A stretch of 64,000 nucleotides of DNA from Ignavibacteriales bacterium (GTDB lineage Bacteria; Bacteroidota; Ignavibacteria; UBA10030): assembly GCA_026390595.1 (NCBI GenBank), contig JAPLFQ010000009.1, positions 1 to 64,000 on the forward strand. Reading direction: 5' to 3'. The position numbers and the translations under genes are program-made. Shown in pieces: positions 27,930-36,440 of the stretch. The notes below the pieces were generated by a model. The model saw only the letters and a program-made list of their open reading frames with translations, searched no databases and was not told where the DNA came from. The first letter of the stretch is position 1, and each line of letters begins with the position of its first letter.

Positions 27930-29879
27930 TCAGAATGGAGTACTGTCGGTTCTGAATGGCGCAGCCGGGAGTCCTTCGACATTGTAGAGACCAGCACCTG
28001 AAGGATTATCCGCCCAGGCATATCGGACCGCAACAGGATTGGAAACATCCTCGCTCCAAACAACCACCGTGTTACCCTTGATGGTCGCGTGCGCCCAAAC
28101 GAACCGTTTGTCCGCTCCCGCGATGGCGAAGCCGTCAAGATCCTTTCCTTTGGCGACCAATCCGCTTCCTGTGTTCGTGAACGAGAGGATGATCTTGTTC
28201 CCTTCCGTCCTCATGGACGTATACACAGGCCCGGAAGAAACAACCGTCTCATCAGCATATGCCATCTTCGCCGCGGCAAGTGTCAACCGTTTGCCGACAT
28301 CTTTCTTGTTCAGGGGATGAATGTCGTTCCATTCTCCAAGATCGATCGTGACGACGACACCGGTGTTCGGCAGCGAGGACGCATCCATCTGTGCTTCCCT
28401 CAGCAGCGCCCAGTTGCTTTCTGATGGCTGACTCTTCGGCTCCATGAAATTCGGAAGTTGAACGATCAGGAACGGAAAATCCCCTTCGTTCCATTGTGTT
28501 CGCCAATCACGAATCAGAGCAGGAAGCAGCGCGCAGTACTCGGCAGGCCTTTCGGCATTCGACTCCCCCTGGTACCATGCCGCTCCTTTGATGGCATAGT
28601 TCAGGAGAGGCGACAGCATGGCGTTGTACAAGCCGAGCGGCTTCCAACGGACAAATGTCTGACCCGCCAACGGATCCATCGCAGCCCCGAGCCGGTACTT
28701 CCACTCGCCTTTTAGGTCGATCGTTTGTCCGGCACAGACGATCTCGTACGGCTTGTCGGGGACAAACCCTCCCTTGCCGATGTTGCTGATGACCCGAACG
28801 ACAATCGTGTTCCGTCCTTTTTTTAACACGGTGGACGGGAGGTCGTACCACCGCGGTGGGTACTGATAGCTCGTCGTGCCCACGAATACACCGTTGACAA
28901 AGACGGAGTCCGCATCCACAAGCCGTCCCAGATTCAGTGTCCCCGGCCTGCCGGTCATGGATTCAGGAATATCAAAATCCCTCCGAAACCAGACAACGCC
29001 GTTGACCGGACCGAGTGTGGTTCCAGCCCAGTAGCCCGGCACATGCATCTGCGGCCAGCCGTCGGTGCTCACGGCCGGACTGAACCACGGCCTCTGAGGA
29101 TCCTTATAGCCCTCGTCCTTTTGTTTCAGCAGCTCATACCAGGCATCGATTCTGGCCTTGTCCTGACTTTCGATCTGACGAATCAGGTCCGCGTTTTTGA
29201 ACCGTTGAGCCTCCTGAAAGTGCTTTGGGAACTGCCTCAATGCTTCCTCGCTCATCCACGACTCAGCCGGTGAACCGCCAAGGCTGGTGTTGATGAGGCC
29301 GACAGGAACATGATATTTCGCGTAAAGCTCCGCGCCAAAGAAATACGCGACCGCAGAGAAGCTCAGAACCGACGTCGGATTCGGACTCTCCCACATTCCG
29401 CCGCTGAGATCAGTTTGCGGAGCGTTGAAATTGTACTTCTGCGGGACTGCGAAGTACCTGATGTACGTGTTGCTCGCTTCTGCAACGTCCTGCTCATAGA
29501 GCGGGCGCACGCGGCGCATGGGCAGTTCCATGTTCGATTGACCGGAACAGACCCAGACGTCACCAATCAGGATATTGTTTATGGTGATTGAATTGCTGGC
29601 GTCTATTGTCATCGTACAAGGTCCGCCCGCTTTCAATCCCGAGAGCTGGACGGCCCATTCCCCCATCGTGTCCGCGGTTGCGGAATAGGTCGATCCGAGG
29701 AATTTGACCGTGACCTTCTCGCCTCGCGCCGCCCATCCCCACACCTTGACCCGGGCATCCCGCTGTAAGACCATGCCGTCACTGATGAGACGCGGCAGCT
29801 TTACCTGGGCGACCATGGACAGCGACAAGAAACACAGGAAGAGCGTAATGAGAAATGCGATTTTCGTCTTCCGGATCAT
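27930..29879 (-). CDS. Sialate O-acetylesterase-type (SASA) carbohydrate esterase
   Basis: This 649-residue protein has a signal peptide (1-24) and an SASA/DUF303 esterase fold. The nucleophile Ser lies in VWVCSGQSNMELPMRR, with further family motifs YFFGAELYAKYHVPVGLINTS, GAAWYQGESNA and the late NDIHPLNKKDVGKRL, whose His completes the catalytic site. A galactose-binding-like jelly roll is inserted in the middle (about 300-400, VWFRRDFDIPESM). In plant-polysaccharide loci such proteins act as acetyl-xylan esterases; activity on sialic acid is unlikely here. Its start codon overlaps the MFS stop by four bases, so translation is coupled. It is the last gene of the GH43-to-esterase operon. Confidence 0.88.
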   Translation of the reverse strand: MIRKTKIAFLITLFLCFLSLSMVAQVKLPRLISDGMVLQRDARVKVWGWAARGEKVTVKFLGSTYSATADTMGEWAVQLSGLKAGGPCTMTIDASNSITINNILIGDVWVCSGQSNMELPMRRVRPLYEQDVAEASNTYIRYFAVPQKYNFNAPQTDLSGGMWESPNPTSVLSFSAVAYFFGAELYAKYHVPVGLINTSLGGSPAESWMSEEALRQFPKHFQEAQRFKNADLIRQIESQDKARIDAWYELLKQKDEGYKDPQRPWFSPAVSTDGWPQMHVPGYWAGTTLGPVNGVVWFRRDFDIPESMTGRPGTLNLGRLVDADSVFVNGVFVGTTSYQYPPRWYDLPSTVLKKGRNTIVVRVISNIGKGGFVPDKPYEIVCAGQTIDLKGEWKYRLGAAMDPLAGQTFVRWKPLGLYNAMLSPLLNYAIKGAAWYQGESNAERPAEYCALLPALIRDWRTQWNEGDFPFLIVQLPNFMEPKSQPSESNWALLREAQMDASSLPNTGVVVTIDLGEWNDIHPLNKKDVGKRLTLAAAKMAYADETVVSSGPVYTSMRTEGNKIILSFTNTGSGLVAKGKDLDGFAIAGADKRFVWAHATIKGNTVVVWSEDVSNPVAVRYAWADNPSGAGLYNVEGLPAAPFRTDSTPF

Positions 29880-31177
29880 TTGATCCCCATCTCGAAGGTG
29901 TCGATTTTCGGGACCAACAGATGGAAGATGAACAACGTGATCACGTATGCTGATCCAGCCATGATGAAGAGCGTGGTATAACTTCCGGTTGCCTGCAGGA
30001 TATAGCCGGTCCCCGAAGCGATCAATATTCCGCCGATCGAACCGGCCATGCCGCCGATCCCGGTAACAGACCCGACCGCTTTCTTGGGGAACATATCAGA
30101 AACTGTCGTGAAAAGGTTTGCAGACCAACCCTGATGCGCTGCTGTAGCCAGACCGAGCAAAATCACTGCCCACCATAACGATGCAATGGGAACGAACACG
30201 ATGGGCACAATCAACAATGCACAGACCAGCATTGCGGTCTTCCTTCCCCTGTTGATTCCCCAGCCAGCTCTGATAAAGAATCCCGGGAGCCACCCCCCGG
30301 CAATGCCGCCGACGCTCGTCATGGTATAGATAACGATCAATGGCAGGCCGACATGAGCCAGGTCGAGACCATATTTTTCGTTGAGGAATTTCGGCAGCCA
30401 ATATATATAGAACCACCAGAACGGATCCGTCAGCAATTTGCCGACGATGAAAGACCAGGTTTGTCGGTATCTGAGCAAACCCAACCAGGGAATTTTTTCC
30501 GGCGCGCTCTCAGCCGCATCGCTGTGAATGATTTCCAATTCCGCCCTTGAGACTTTTTTGTGCCTCTCCGGTATCTCATAGAGCCAAAGCCAGAAAACCA
30601 GCCAGATGAACCCGAGCAGACCGGTGAAGATGAACGCCGCCTGCCAACCCCAGGTCAGAGCGATCCAGGGGACGACAAGAGGAACCAGCAGTGCGCCAAT
30701 GTTCGCCCCGGAGTTAAACAAAGATATCGCAAGAGCTCTCTCCTTCTTCGGAAACCATTCAGCGATGGCTTTATTCGACGAGGGAAAATTCCCGGACTCG
30801 CCCAGGCCAAGAGCGAACCTCGCAACGCCAAAGCCGAAAACAGACCTGGCGAGAGCATGTCCCATCGCTGCGATGCTCCAAACAACAATGGAGATTGAGA
30901 ATCCGGTTTTCGTTCCCACCCTGTCAACAAACCTGCCGACAAAAACCATAGCTATGGCATAGGCGGCCATGAACGCTGCGACAATATTGCCATAATCAAT
31001 CTGGTCCCAGCCGATTTCCTTCTGCAGGACAGGAGCAAGAAGTCCCAGAACCGATCGGTCTACATAGTTGATGGTTGTAGCAAAGAAGAGCAGTGCACAA
31101 ATAGCCCAGCGATAGTGGGTCACCGGCGCTGCTTGACCCGCAGCATTGTTCATGTCAGTGCTTTCAGAGTTTGTCAT
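29876..31177 (-). CDS. MFS transporter, hexuronate/anion:cation symporter (ACS) type
   Basis: A 433-residue inner-membrane permease with about twelve hydrophobic helices. The sequence NYVDRSVLGLLAPVLQKEIGW in the first helix region, LGLGESGNFPSSNKAIAEWFP, and the central loop rich in charged residues match ExuT/GudP-like members of the ACS family that import hexuronates and aldarates with protons. In this locus the expected cargo is glucuronate or 4-O-methylglucuronate released by GH115, or unsaturated uronates from GH105. Start ATG 31177 follows GAAGGAACT. It is 65 bases after GH105 and overlaps the SASA gene. It is the only sugar importer in the window. Confidence 0.88.
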   Translation of the reverse strand: MTNSESTDMNNAAGQAAPVTHYRWAICALLFFATTINYVDRSVLGLLAPVLQKEIGWDQIDYGNIVAAFMAAYAIAMVFVGRFVDRVGTKTGFSISIVVWSIAAMGHALARSVFGFGVARFALGLGESGNFPSSNKAIAEWFPKKERALAISLFNSGANIGALLVPLVVPWIALTWGWQAAFIFTGLLGFIWLVFWLWLYEIPERHKKVSRAELEIIHSDAAESAPEKIPWLGLLRYRQTWSFIVGKLLTDPFWWFYIYWLPKFLNEKYGLDLAHVGLPLIVIYTMTSVGGIAGGWLPGFFIRAGWGINRGRKTAMLVCALLIVPIVFVPIASLWWAVILLGLATAAHQGWSANLFTTVSDMFPKKAVGSVTGIGGMAGSIGGILIASGTGYILQATGSYTTLFIMAGSAYVITLFIFHLLVPKIDTFEMGIK

Positions 31178-31242
31178 AGTTCCTTCAAGTGTTTGCTCAG
31201 GGAGTCAGGAAAACGTTGAGAATCTCAATGGCAGCGGCCGGG

Positions 31243-32472
31243 TCACTTGGCGAGCTGCAGGATTTCTGTGCCGGCCAGTATCACAGCACCAATCCCATGG
31301 ATGTCGTTCAGAGGCGTCGGACGGCAATAGTAGGCGACGAGATCGTCACTGACTGATGTTCCTGCGCAGACTCCTTCAATCTGGCCATCGGACCGGATTT
31401 TCGACGTCACACCTTCCCATCCGCGTCGGGCAATCGAGGCGTAGCGCTGCTCGATGTACCCCTTGTTGACGGATCGTGCGATTGCATACGCAAACATCGC
31501 GCTGCAGGACGTCTCCACATACGAGTCGGGCTTGTCGAGCAACTGATGCCACAGACCCTCTGCCCCCTGGTAGCGGGCGACTCCAAGGATGTGTCGTTTC
31601 AGAATCTCCAACAACTGCGGGCGGCTGGGGTGATTCGTCGGCAGGCGGTCCAGCAAATCAACCTGCGCCATCAGGGCCCAACCATTGGCACGGCCCCAGA
31701 AGGCAACACCCGGCCGTTGCACATCTGAATACCAGCAGTGATACATCAATCCGGTATTCACATCAAACACGTACTTTTGGAAATTGATGACCTGCAGCGC
31801 AGCGTCGTCAAAATACTTCCTGTCTCCTGTCAGAGCACCCATCCGGGAGAGGAAGGAGATGCTCATGTAGAGATCATCAGACCAGAGAGTCCATTTGTGC
31901 GGAAACGACCGGGCAAACGTGCCGTCGTTCAGCCGGGTCTGCCGTTTCAGCATATGTGCTGCGGCTTGATCGATGTATGATCGATACCGATCCTGCCTAT
32001 CGCTGCGGTACACTTCGATGACACTGGCACCCATTGCGCCGCAGTCGTCGAGCTCTTCCATGATGAAATGTTGTCCAAAGGGATAATTCCATTTCCCTTC
32101 CCCCTTGTACCGATCCTTGAAGCAACCGACGTTGTCGAAACTGAATGCCACGTTTCTCACCGCGAAATCGGCAAAGGAAGCCTGGTGAAGTGTTTCACCC
32201 AATCTGATCAACGAAATGTTCAGCACTCCGTTCCAGTAGCGCCAGTCTGCGTAAGGGCTTACAAGCCGCAGTTGTGCATCCTCCGGCGCCTCGGTTGCGT
32301 ACTTGATGTGTCGCCCGCTCTTCTGATCGACGAAACTGAACACTGAATCTTTAACGATACCGTTAGCCACAGCGCGGAGAGTACGCTCGATATCCGTTGC
32401 GCTTTGGGCAAAGGAATCGCAGGGACATCGCACCAGAGCATAGAACACGATGAGAACCGCTACTCGTAACAC
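31243..32472 (-). CDS. GH105/GH88-type unsaturated uronyl hydrolase (YteR-like)
   Basis: This (alpha/alpha)6-barrel enzyme hydrolyses unsaturated or saturated uronyl residues from oligosaccharide ends. Motifs are HKWTLWSDDLYMSISFL, containing the catalytic Asp, FWGRANGWALMAQVDLLDRLP and SYVETSCSAMFAYAIARSV. I prefer the GTG at 32472, which follows AAAGGCGGAAA and opens a signal peptide (VLRVAVLIVFYALV...SFAQ), giving 409 residues. The longer frame starts at 32532 inside a palindromic repeat and is unlikely. The protein lies between the URO-D-like and MFS genes. Its presence points to uronate-bearing oligomers from lyases as well as glucuronoxylan. Confidence 0.88.
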   Translation of the reverse strand: MLRVAVLIVFYALVRCPCDSFAQSATDIERTLRAVANGIVKDSVFSFVDQKSGRHIKYATEAPEDAQLRLVSPYADWRYWNGVLNISLIRLGETLHQASFADFAVRNVAFSFDNVGCFKDRYKGEGKWNYPFGQHFIMEELDDCGAMGASVIEVYRSDRQDRYRSYIDQAAAHMLKRQTRLNDGTFARSFPHKWTLWSDDLYMSISFLSRMGALTGDRKYFDDAALQVINFQKYVFDVNTGLMYHCWYSDVQRPGVAFWGRANGWALMAQVDLLDRLPTNHPSRPQLLEILKRHILGVARYQGAEGLWHQLLDKPDSYVETSCSAMFAYAIARSVNKGYIEQRYASIARRGWEGVTSKIRSDGQIEGVCAGTSVSDDLVAYYCRPTPLNDIHGIGAVILAGTEILQLAK

Positions 32473-32515
32473 TTTCCGCCTTTCAAGCTGTCCGACCCGG
32501 TTGTCCGACAGTTGG

Positions 32516-32550
32516 CCTGCCCGCCGAACCATGCTTCTTGGGGCAGGCGG
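32516..32550. repeat. REP-like palindromic element (copy A)
   Basis: CCTGCCCGCCGAA and GGGGCAGGCGG are inverted arms of a hairpin located between the URO-D-like and GH105 genes. Read on the minus strand it has the form CGCCTGCCNC-loop-TCGGCGGGCAGG, the same arms and polarity as copy B at 36216-36246. It overlaps the upstream extension of the GH105 frame. Confidence 0.6.
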
Positions 32551-32565
32551 ATTGTCGAAGCGCAG

Positions 32566-33606
32566 CTATGGGACAGGTACTTGTCTCTTTGCCGCGTCAA
32601 TAAAGGCCTTGATATTCTCAGACTTCACCCCCGGCGGCATGCCTCCACCGCAAGACAGAATGACTCTGGACCGATCATGAAGAGATTCGATCAACTCAGT
32701 TGTCACTCTGGTCACGTCCTCCGGAGTACCGCTCGCCAGCACATCACGTGGAGGGATGTTTCCAAGAAGCGTGACTTTGTTTCCAGTCAATAATTTCAAT
32801 TCATTCAGCGTAATGTCAAATCCCATGTTGAAAAGATTGACTCCCATCTCTGGCAGGAACGGAGCCGACACTTTGCAATGAGCGTCATTGTGGAGGAACC
32901 TGACGGAGACATCGGTGCCGTACAACTCTTTGAAGTACGGGAGTCCGAACGAACGGAACTCTGGTTCGCCGAGAAATCCGATGATATCATCGAGCAGCAG
33001 AATGCCATCGATGGTGGGGAATGTTTCCCTCTGCAGCGACAGCCATTCTTTGAGAAACGTTGTGATCTTTGTTATCAACCGTTCTGCTGTTGCAGGAGCT
33101 ATCATCAGAAGCGTCAGGAATTCCGACGTACCCATGAGATAGCTGGCGATATTCAGTGGTCCCCGGGCCACGGCGAACCGGATCTTGTGGCCCGCATCCT
33201 CGATTCGAGGTTGCGCCAGTTTCAGACGATTCAACATGAAGGGCAAGAGACCATCGACCTTTGGATTCGGCGATGGAAGCGAGTCGATTTCATTCACTGT
33301 AAGTGAAAGCTTGTGCGCATGGGGAAATTCGTTCACCGGAAATGAGCATCGCGCTCCGAACGCGGACGGTTCGGTGCACATACCAAATTCAGACCAGAAA
33401 CCGGGGAGGAACATGACATCAGGGAAATCATTGATAGCTTTGAGGTTGGCGTTGATCCAGATGTCATCGTTCGAAAAATAGTCGAGGATGGTAACCCCGC
33501 ACCAGTTTGGCACCCACGGACAATCGATGATGAAGCCGATTGGGAGAGACGATGATTGTTCACCTTGTATGGTGCTTTTCAGTAACACCCATTGTGCATC
33601 TGTCAT
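32566..33606 (-). CDS. Uroporphyrinogen decarboxylase (URO-D)-fold protein, methyltransferase-like
   Basis: The 346-residue cytoplasmic protein belongs to the URO-D superfamily, which includes haem-pathway HemE and the corrinoid/coenzyme M methyltransferases MtaA, MtbA and CmuA. It lacks the N-terminal arginine motif of HemE and resembles the methyltransferase branch near the end: LLGNIPPRDVLASGTPEDV and SCGGGMPPGVKSENIKA. The usual zinc motif HxC is replaced by H239-N-D241, with H243-C244 close by and C319 present, so a modified metal site is likely. It is cotranscribed with an SDR, GH105 and a hexuronate permease. A role in processing a methylated or otherwise modified sugar is inference; the function is unknown. 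Confidence 0.8.
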   Translation of the reverse strand: MTDAQWVLLKSTIQGEQSSSLPIGFIIDCPWVPNWCGVTILDYFSNDDIWINANLKAINDFPDVMFLPGFWSEFGMCTEPSAFGARCSFPVNEFPHAHKLSLTVNEIDSLPSPNPKVDGLLPFMLNRLKLAQPRIEDAGHKIRFAVARGPLNIASYLMGTSEFLTLLMIAPATAERLITKITTFLKEWLSLQRETFPTIDGILLLDDIIGFLGEPEFRSFGLPYFKELYGTDVSVRFLHNDAHCKVSAPFLPEMGVNLFNMGFDITLNELKLLTGNKVTLLGNIPPRDVLASGTPEDVTRVTTELIESLHDRSRVILSCGGGMPPGVKSENIKAFIDAAKRQVPVP

Positions 33607-33666
33607 ACTCTCGAACCTCTCTGTTTTGAATGATTGCGCCGTACCCCCTGACGGGAGCGTAGGACA

Positions 33667-34455
33667 TCAAAATCCAATGGAATTGCCTCCATCCACAGGG
33701 AGTACGACTCCTGTGACAAATTTCGACTGTTCTGACGCCAGGAACAGCGCCGCATGTGCGACGTCTGCCGGCTCCCCCAATCGCCCCATTGGAGTGCGGG
33801 CAAGAACTTTGTGCTTCCGCTCCGGATCGCTCTCGAGTGCTTCTGAGGACATTCTCGTTTTGATGAATCCTGGAGCAATGCAGTTGACGCGGATACCGAA
33901 CGGGGCACACTCCACCGCGAGCGCGCGCGTCATACCTTCGACAGCCGATTTCGATGCAGTATAGCCGATCACTTTTGGGATGCCATACCGGGAGGCCATC
34001 GAACTGATCATGATCACGCTCCCGGACCGCCGCACGACCATGGATCTCAATATGTCCCGCGTCAGGGCAAAGACTGCGGTTTGATTTGTTTGGATGATTC
34101 CCTGAAAATCCTTGTTGGTAACGTGAAGAACATCTTTCTTCATGTTGATGCCCGCGTTGTTGACGAGGACATCTACCTCGCCGACGGCACCCTTGATCAA
34201 TGCCACAAGCTCCGGCAGCCGGTCAATCTCGTCCACATCAAATGCAATGCAATGGGCCTTCTTTCCGAGTAGCTTACGGGCTTCCTTGAGTCTCGCGGCA
34301 TCTCTGCCGACGATAACGACGTGTGAAGAATTGGCGATAAACTCGCTCGCGATGGCGAAACCGAGTCCACTTCCGCCGCCCGTTACAACGACGGTCTTGT
34401 TCCGCAAGTCACGGTACAAAGCTCCTGACTGATTCATCATCCCTCCGATGTTCAT
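33667..34455 (-). CDS. SDR-family oxidoreductase (FabG/KduD/fructuronate reductase-like)
   Basis: This is a classical short-chain dehydrogenase of 262 residues using NAD(P)H. It has the Rossmann motif VVVTGGGSGLGFAIA, NNAGINMKKD, the catalytic Ser in MISSMASRYG, Tyr and Lys in YTASKSAVEG, and the C-terminal VVLPVDGGNSIGF. Context (hexuronate permease, GH115, GH105) suggests reduction of fructuronate, a 5-keto-gluconate or a deoxy-ketouronate, but the family is too broad for a firm substrate. ATG 34455 overlaps the stop of the GH43 gene (ATGA), indicating translational coupling; downstream ATGs at 34440 and 34437 behind GGAGGG are alternatives. Confidence 0.85.
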   Translation of the reverse strand: MNIGGMMNQSGALYRDLRNKTVVVTGGGSGLGFAIASEFIANSSHVVIVGRDAARLKEARKLLGKKAHCIAFDVDEIDRLPELVALIKGAVGEVDVLVNNAGINMKKDVLHVTNKDFQGIIQTNQTAVFALTRDILRSMVVRRSGSVIMISSMASRYGIPKVIGYTASKSAVEGMTRALAVECAPFGIRVNCIAPGFIKTRMSSEALESDPERKHKVLARTPMGRLGEPADVAHAALFLASEQSKFVTGVVLPVDGGNSIGF

Positions 34456-36155
34456 TTCGATCTGTGTATCTCATCATCGCCCGCATATTCGAACCAATCA
34501 AAGTACGCTTTGCTTTTCGACGGCGTTCCGAGTGACGTCGCGTACAAAGCGTACATACATCCAACAAATCCGCCAGCGACTCGTGTGCTCAGAAAACGGG
34601 CATCAACCCCATCTTTCAGAAGAATCCATTTGTCTTTCTGCGAGCTGAACAGAAACGAGTAGGAAGAACCGTGCGCCTCAATTTTCAACCCTACAGCCTC
34701 GTCAGCATGGACCCGATCAAGTTCTTGCGAGACAAGAAGCTGCATTTCTCGCGCCTGGCTCCCTGCCGTGCCGGACGAGAACAGTTGAATGACCGATTTA
34801 CCTTCCTGGACAGACCTGCAGAGGAAATAGTAGTGCGATTCGTTTTGGAAGACGAGCAAGCCCGCTTTTTCGCTCTCCGCCTTTGGAGAGAATTGAAGGC
34901 TCACACTTGCCGAGCCAGTAGCGTGCTGCTGACGATGGCCAAGGAAACTCGGATTGACGGCATCTGCGCACGTCTCTTGCCTCACACACATCGCCAGCCA
35001 GCCTTTGTGTTCCTTGAGGTCGTACCAAGGTTCCCGCGGCGTCCTCAGAAATGCCCATTCAGGATTCAAATCGCCAGAGTTGAAATCGTCTCTGATCACG
35101 AAGTTGCCCCCTTGCGGAACGACACCGCTGGGGCTTGGTGATTCGAAGGGGACAGGATAGTGATACTGAACCAGTTCATAACCGGGATTGATCAGAGGCC
35201 ATTCACCACTCCAATCGACAGGTGCGAGAAACGTTTCCCTCCCCGTGTTGAAATAATTCTGGTCGAACGGACGGTACGGGCGGCAACCCAGGAACACCGC
35301 CCACCAGGATCCATCCCCGGTCTGAACAAAATCTGCGTGACCGGTTGACGTGATGGGATATTCTCTCTTCGGATCAAGATTCCGTTGCGTTAAGATAGGA
35401 TTCTTTTCGAACGGAACGTACGGACCGTCGACGTTCTTGCTCTTGAAAACGACCTCGGAATGCTGCTCGGCTGTCCCGCCTTCCGCCGCGATCAGGTAGT
35501 AGTTCCCGTTTTTCTTGATGATATGCGGAGCCTCGATCCAGACCGGCTTCTTTGTGATGTCGACCCCTCCGTTCACGAGGATCGTTTCTTTTCCGGATAC
35601 TTTGAGCGTCTTGATGTCGAGTGCAACGATACGAATCGTTCTGTGTCCATCGTACAGCGATTTGTTGTCGGGAGGAATGCTGTTATAAATGACGTACGCG
35701 TTTCCATCGTCATCGAAGAATGGAGACGGGTCGATGCCGTTGATCTCCGGCAGCCAGACGGGATTCGTCCAGGGACCGGCTGGTGATTTTGCCGTGACGA
35801 TGAAATTTCCGCCACGGTCAACCTGCGTGCAAATCACGTAGAACAACCCTTTGTTGTACCGGATTGTTGGCGCAAAAAGCCCGCGGGAGACTCCCTGTCC
35901 ATCCAGATTCAGCTGCTCGGGTCGATCGAGCACGTGACCGATCAATTTCCAGTTGACCAGATCGCGGCTTTGGTACACCGGTATGCCCGGAAAGTATGCA
36001 AACGTCGAGGTCACCAGGTAGTAGTCTTTTCCCACCCTGCAAATGCTCGGATCTGGATAGAACCCTGCTAATATTGGGTTGGCGAATTGACGTTCCTGCG
36101 CATGGGAAACCGCAAGGATGGTCAGAAGAACCAAGAGTGTCAGGAGTCTTTTCAA
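34452..36155 (-). CDS. GH43 beta-xylosidase with C-terminal beta-sandwich
   Basis: This 567-residue enzyme is a GH43 xylosidase/arabinofuranosidase of the type with a concanavalin-like C-terminal domain. The signal peptide is residues 1-19 (ending VSHAQ). Catalytic residues are the base Asp in GFYPDPSICRVG, the modulating Asp in NGIDPSPFFDDDG and the acid Glu in VWIEAPHIIKKNG. The C-terminal domain begins near residue 350 (FVIRDDFNSGDLNPEWAFLR). It is the first gene of the operon running to the SASA esterase. A LacI-type operator-like site lies about 110 bases upstream. No sorting domain, so the periplasm is likely. Confidence 0.92.
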   Translation of the reverse strand: MKRLLTLLVLLTILAVSHAQERQFANPILAGFYPDPSICRVGKDYYLVTSTFAYFPGIPVYQSRDLVNWKLIGHVLDRPEQLNLDGQGVSRGLFAPTIRYNKGLFYVICTQVDRGGNFIVTAKSPAGPWTNPVWLPEINGIDPSPFFDDDGNAYVIYNSIPPDNKSLYDGHRTIRIVALDIKTLKVSGKETILVNGGVDITKKPVWIEAPHIIKKNGNYYLIAAEGGTAEQHSEVVFKSKNVDGPYVPFEKNPILTQRNLDPKREYPITSTGHADFVQTGDGSWWAVFLGCRPYRPFDQNYFNTGRETFLAPVDWSGEWPLINPGYELVQYHYPVPFESPSPSGVVPQGGNFVIRDDFNSGDLNPEWAFLRTPREPWYDLKEHKGWLAMCVRQETCADAVNPSFLGHRQQHATGSASVSLQFSPKAESEKAGLLVFQNESHYYFLCRSVQEGKSVIQLFSSGTAGSQAREMQLLVSQELDRVHADEAVGLKIEAHGSSYSFLFSSQKDKWILLKDGVDARFLSTRVAGGFVGCMYALYATSLGTPSKSKAYFDWFEYAGDDEIHRSK

Positions 36156-36200
36156 TTCTTTTGTTCTTTCAGGAATGCACGATTGAACTTGTCTTCTTTT

Positions 36201-36258
36201 CTATACGCCTTAGCGCCTGCCTCCGGGTATTCCATCGGCGGGCAGGACTTTGCGTGAC
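36201..36258. repeat. CACGCAAAG-type repeat interrupted by palindromic element (copy B)
   Basis: On the minus strand the flanks read GTCACGCAAAGT and CGCTAAGGCG, halves of a repeat like the one at 11575. The palindrome 36216-36246 (CCTGCC...GGGCAGG) sits between them. Arms CGCCTGCC and TCGGCGGGCAGG match copy A at 32516-32550. This arrangement suggests insertion of one repeat into another. Confidence 0.55.
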
Positions 36259-36264
36259 AGTCTC

Positions 36265-36276
36265 TGAAACGGTTTG
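36265..36276 (-). promoter_or_regulatory. LacI-family operator-like site before the GH43 operon
   Basis: The minus-strand sequence GCAAACCGTTTCAGA shares AAACCGTTTCA with the sites before lacI (42533-42550) and GH8 (41981-41996). It has a central CpG, as LacI-family operators do. It lies about 110 bases upstream of the GH43 start codon at 36155. Its function is inferred from the shared word. Confidence 0.55.
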
Positions 36277-36307
36277 CCAGCAGATTGCGGAAAAAACAAT
36301 CTCTCTC

Positions 36308-36413
36308 ACCACAAAGTCACAAGGGCCTGAAGTATCCAAATTCAAGAGATTTGAATCTGACAAGGAACGACCATTCTCAAAAGAACAGCGTTGTGCCATC
36401 GTGTCTTTGTGGT
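36308..36413. repeat. Inverted ACCACAAAG repeats bounding an about 106-base segment
   Basis: ACCACAAAGT (36308-36317) is inverted as CTTTGTGGT (36405-36413). The enclosed sequence has no recognisable gene. These words are typical of a common intergenic repeat family, here in the gap between the esterase and GH43 genes. Confidence 0.45.
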
Positions 36414-36440
36414 AGTCTATTCAGGTATTTCAGCATCCTC

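Noticed and set aside
32566-33606. HemE of the haem pathway
   Set aside because: The N-terminal HemE signature is absent and the context is sugar metabolism; the sequence fits the methyltransferase-like branch better.
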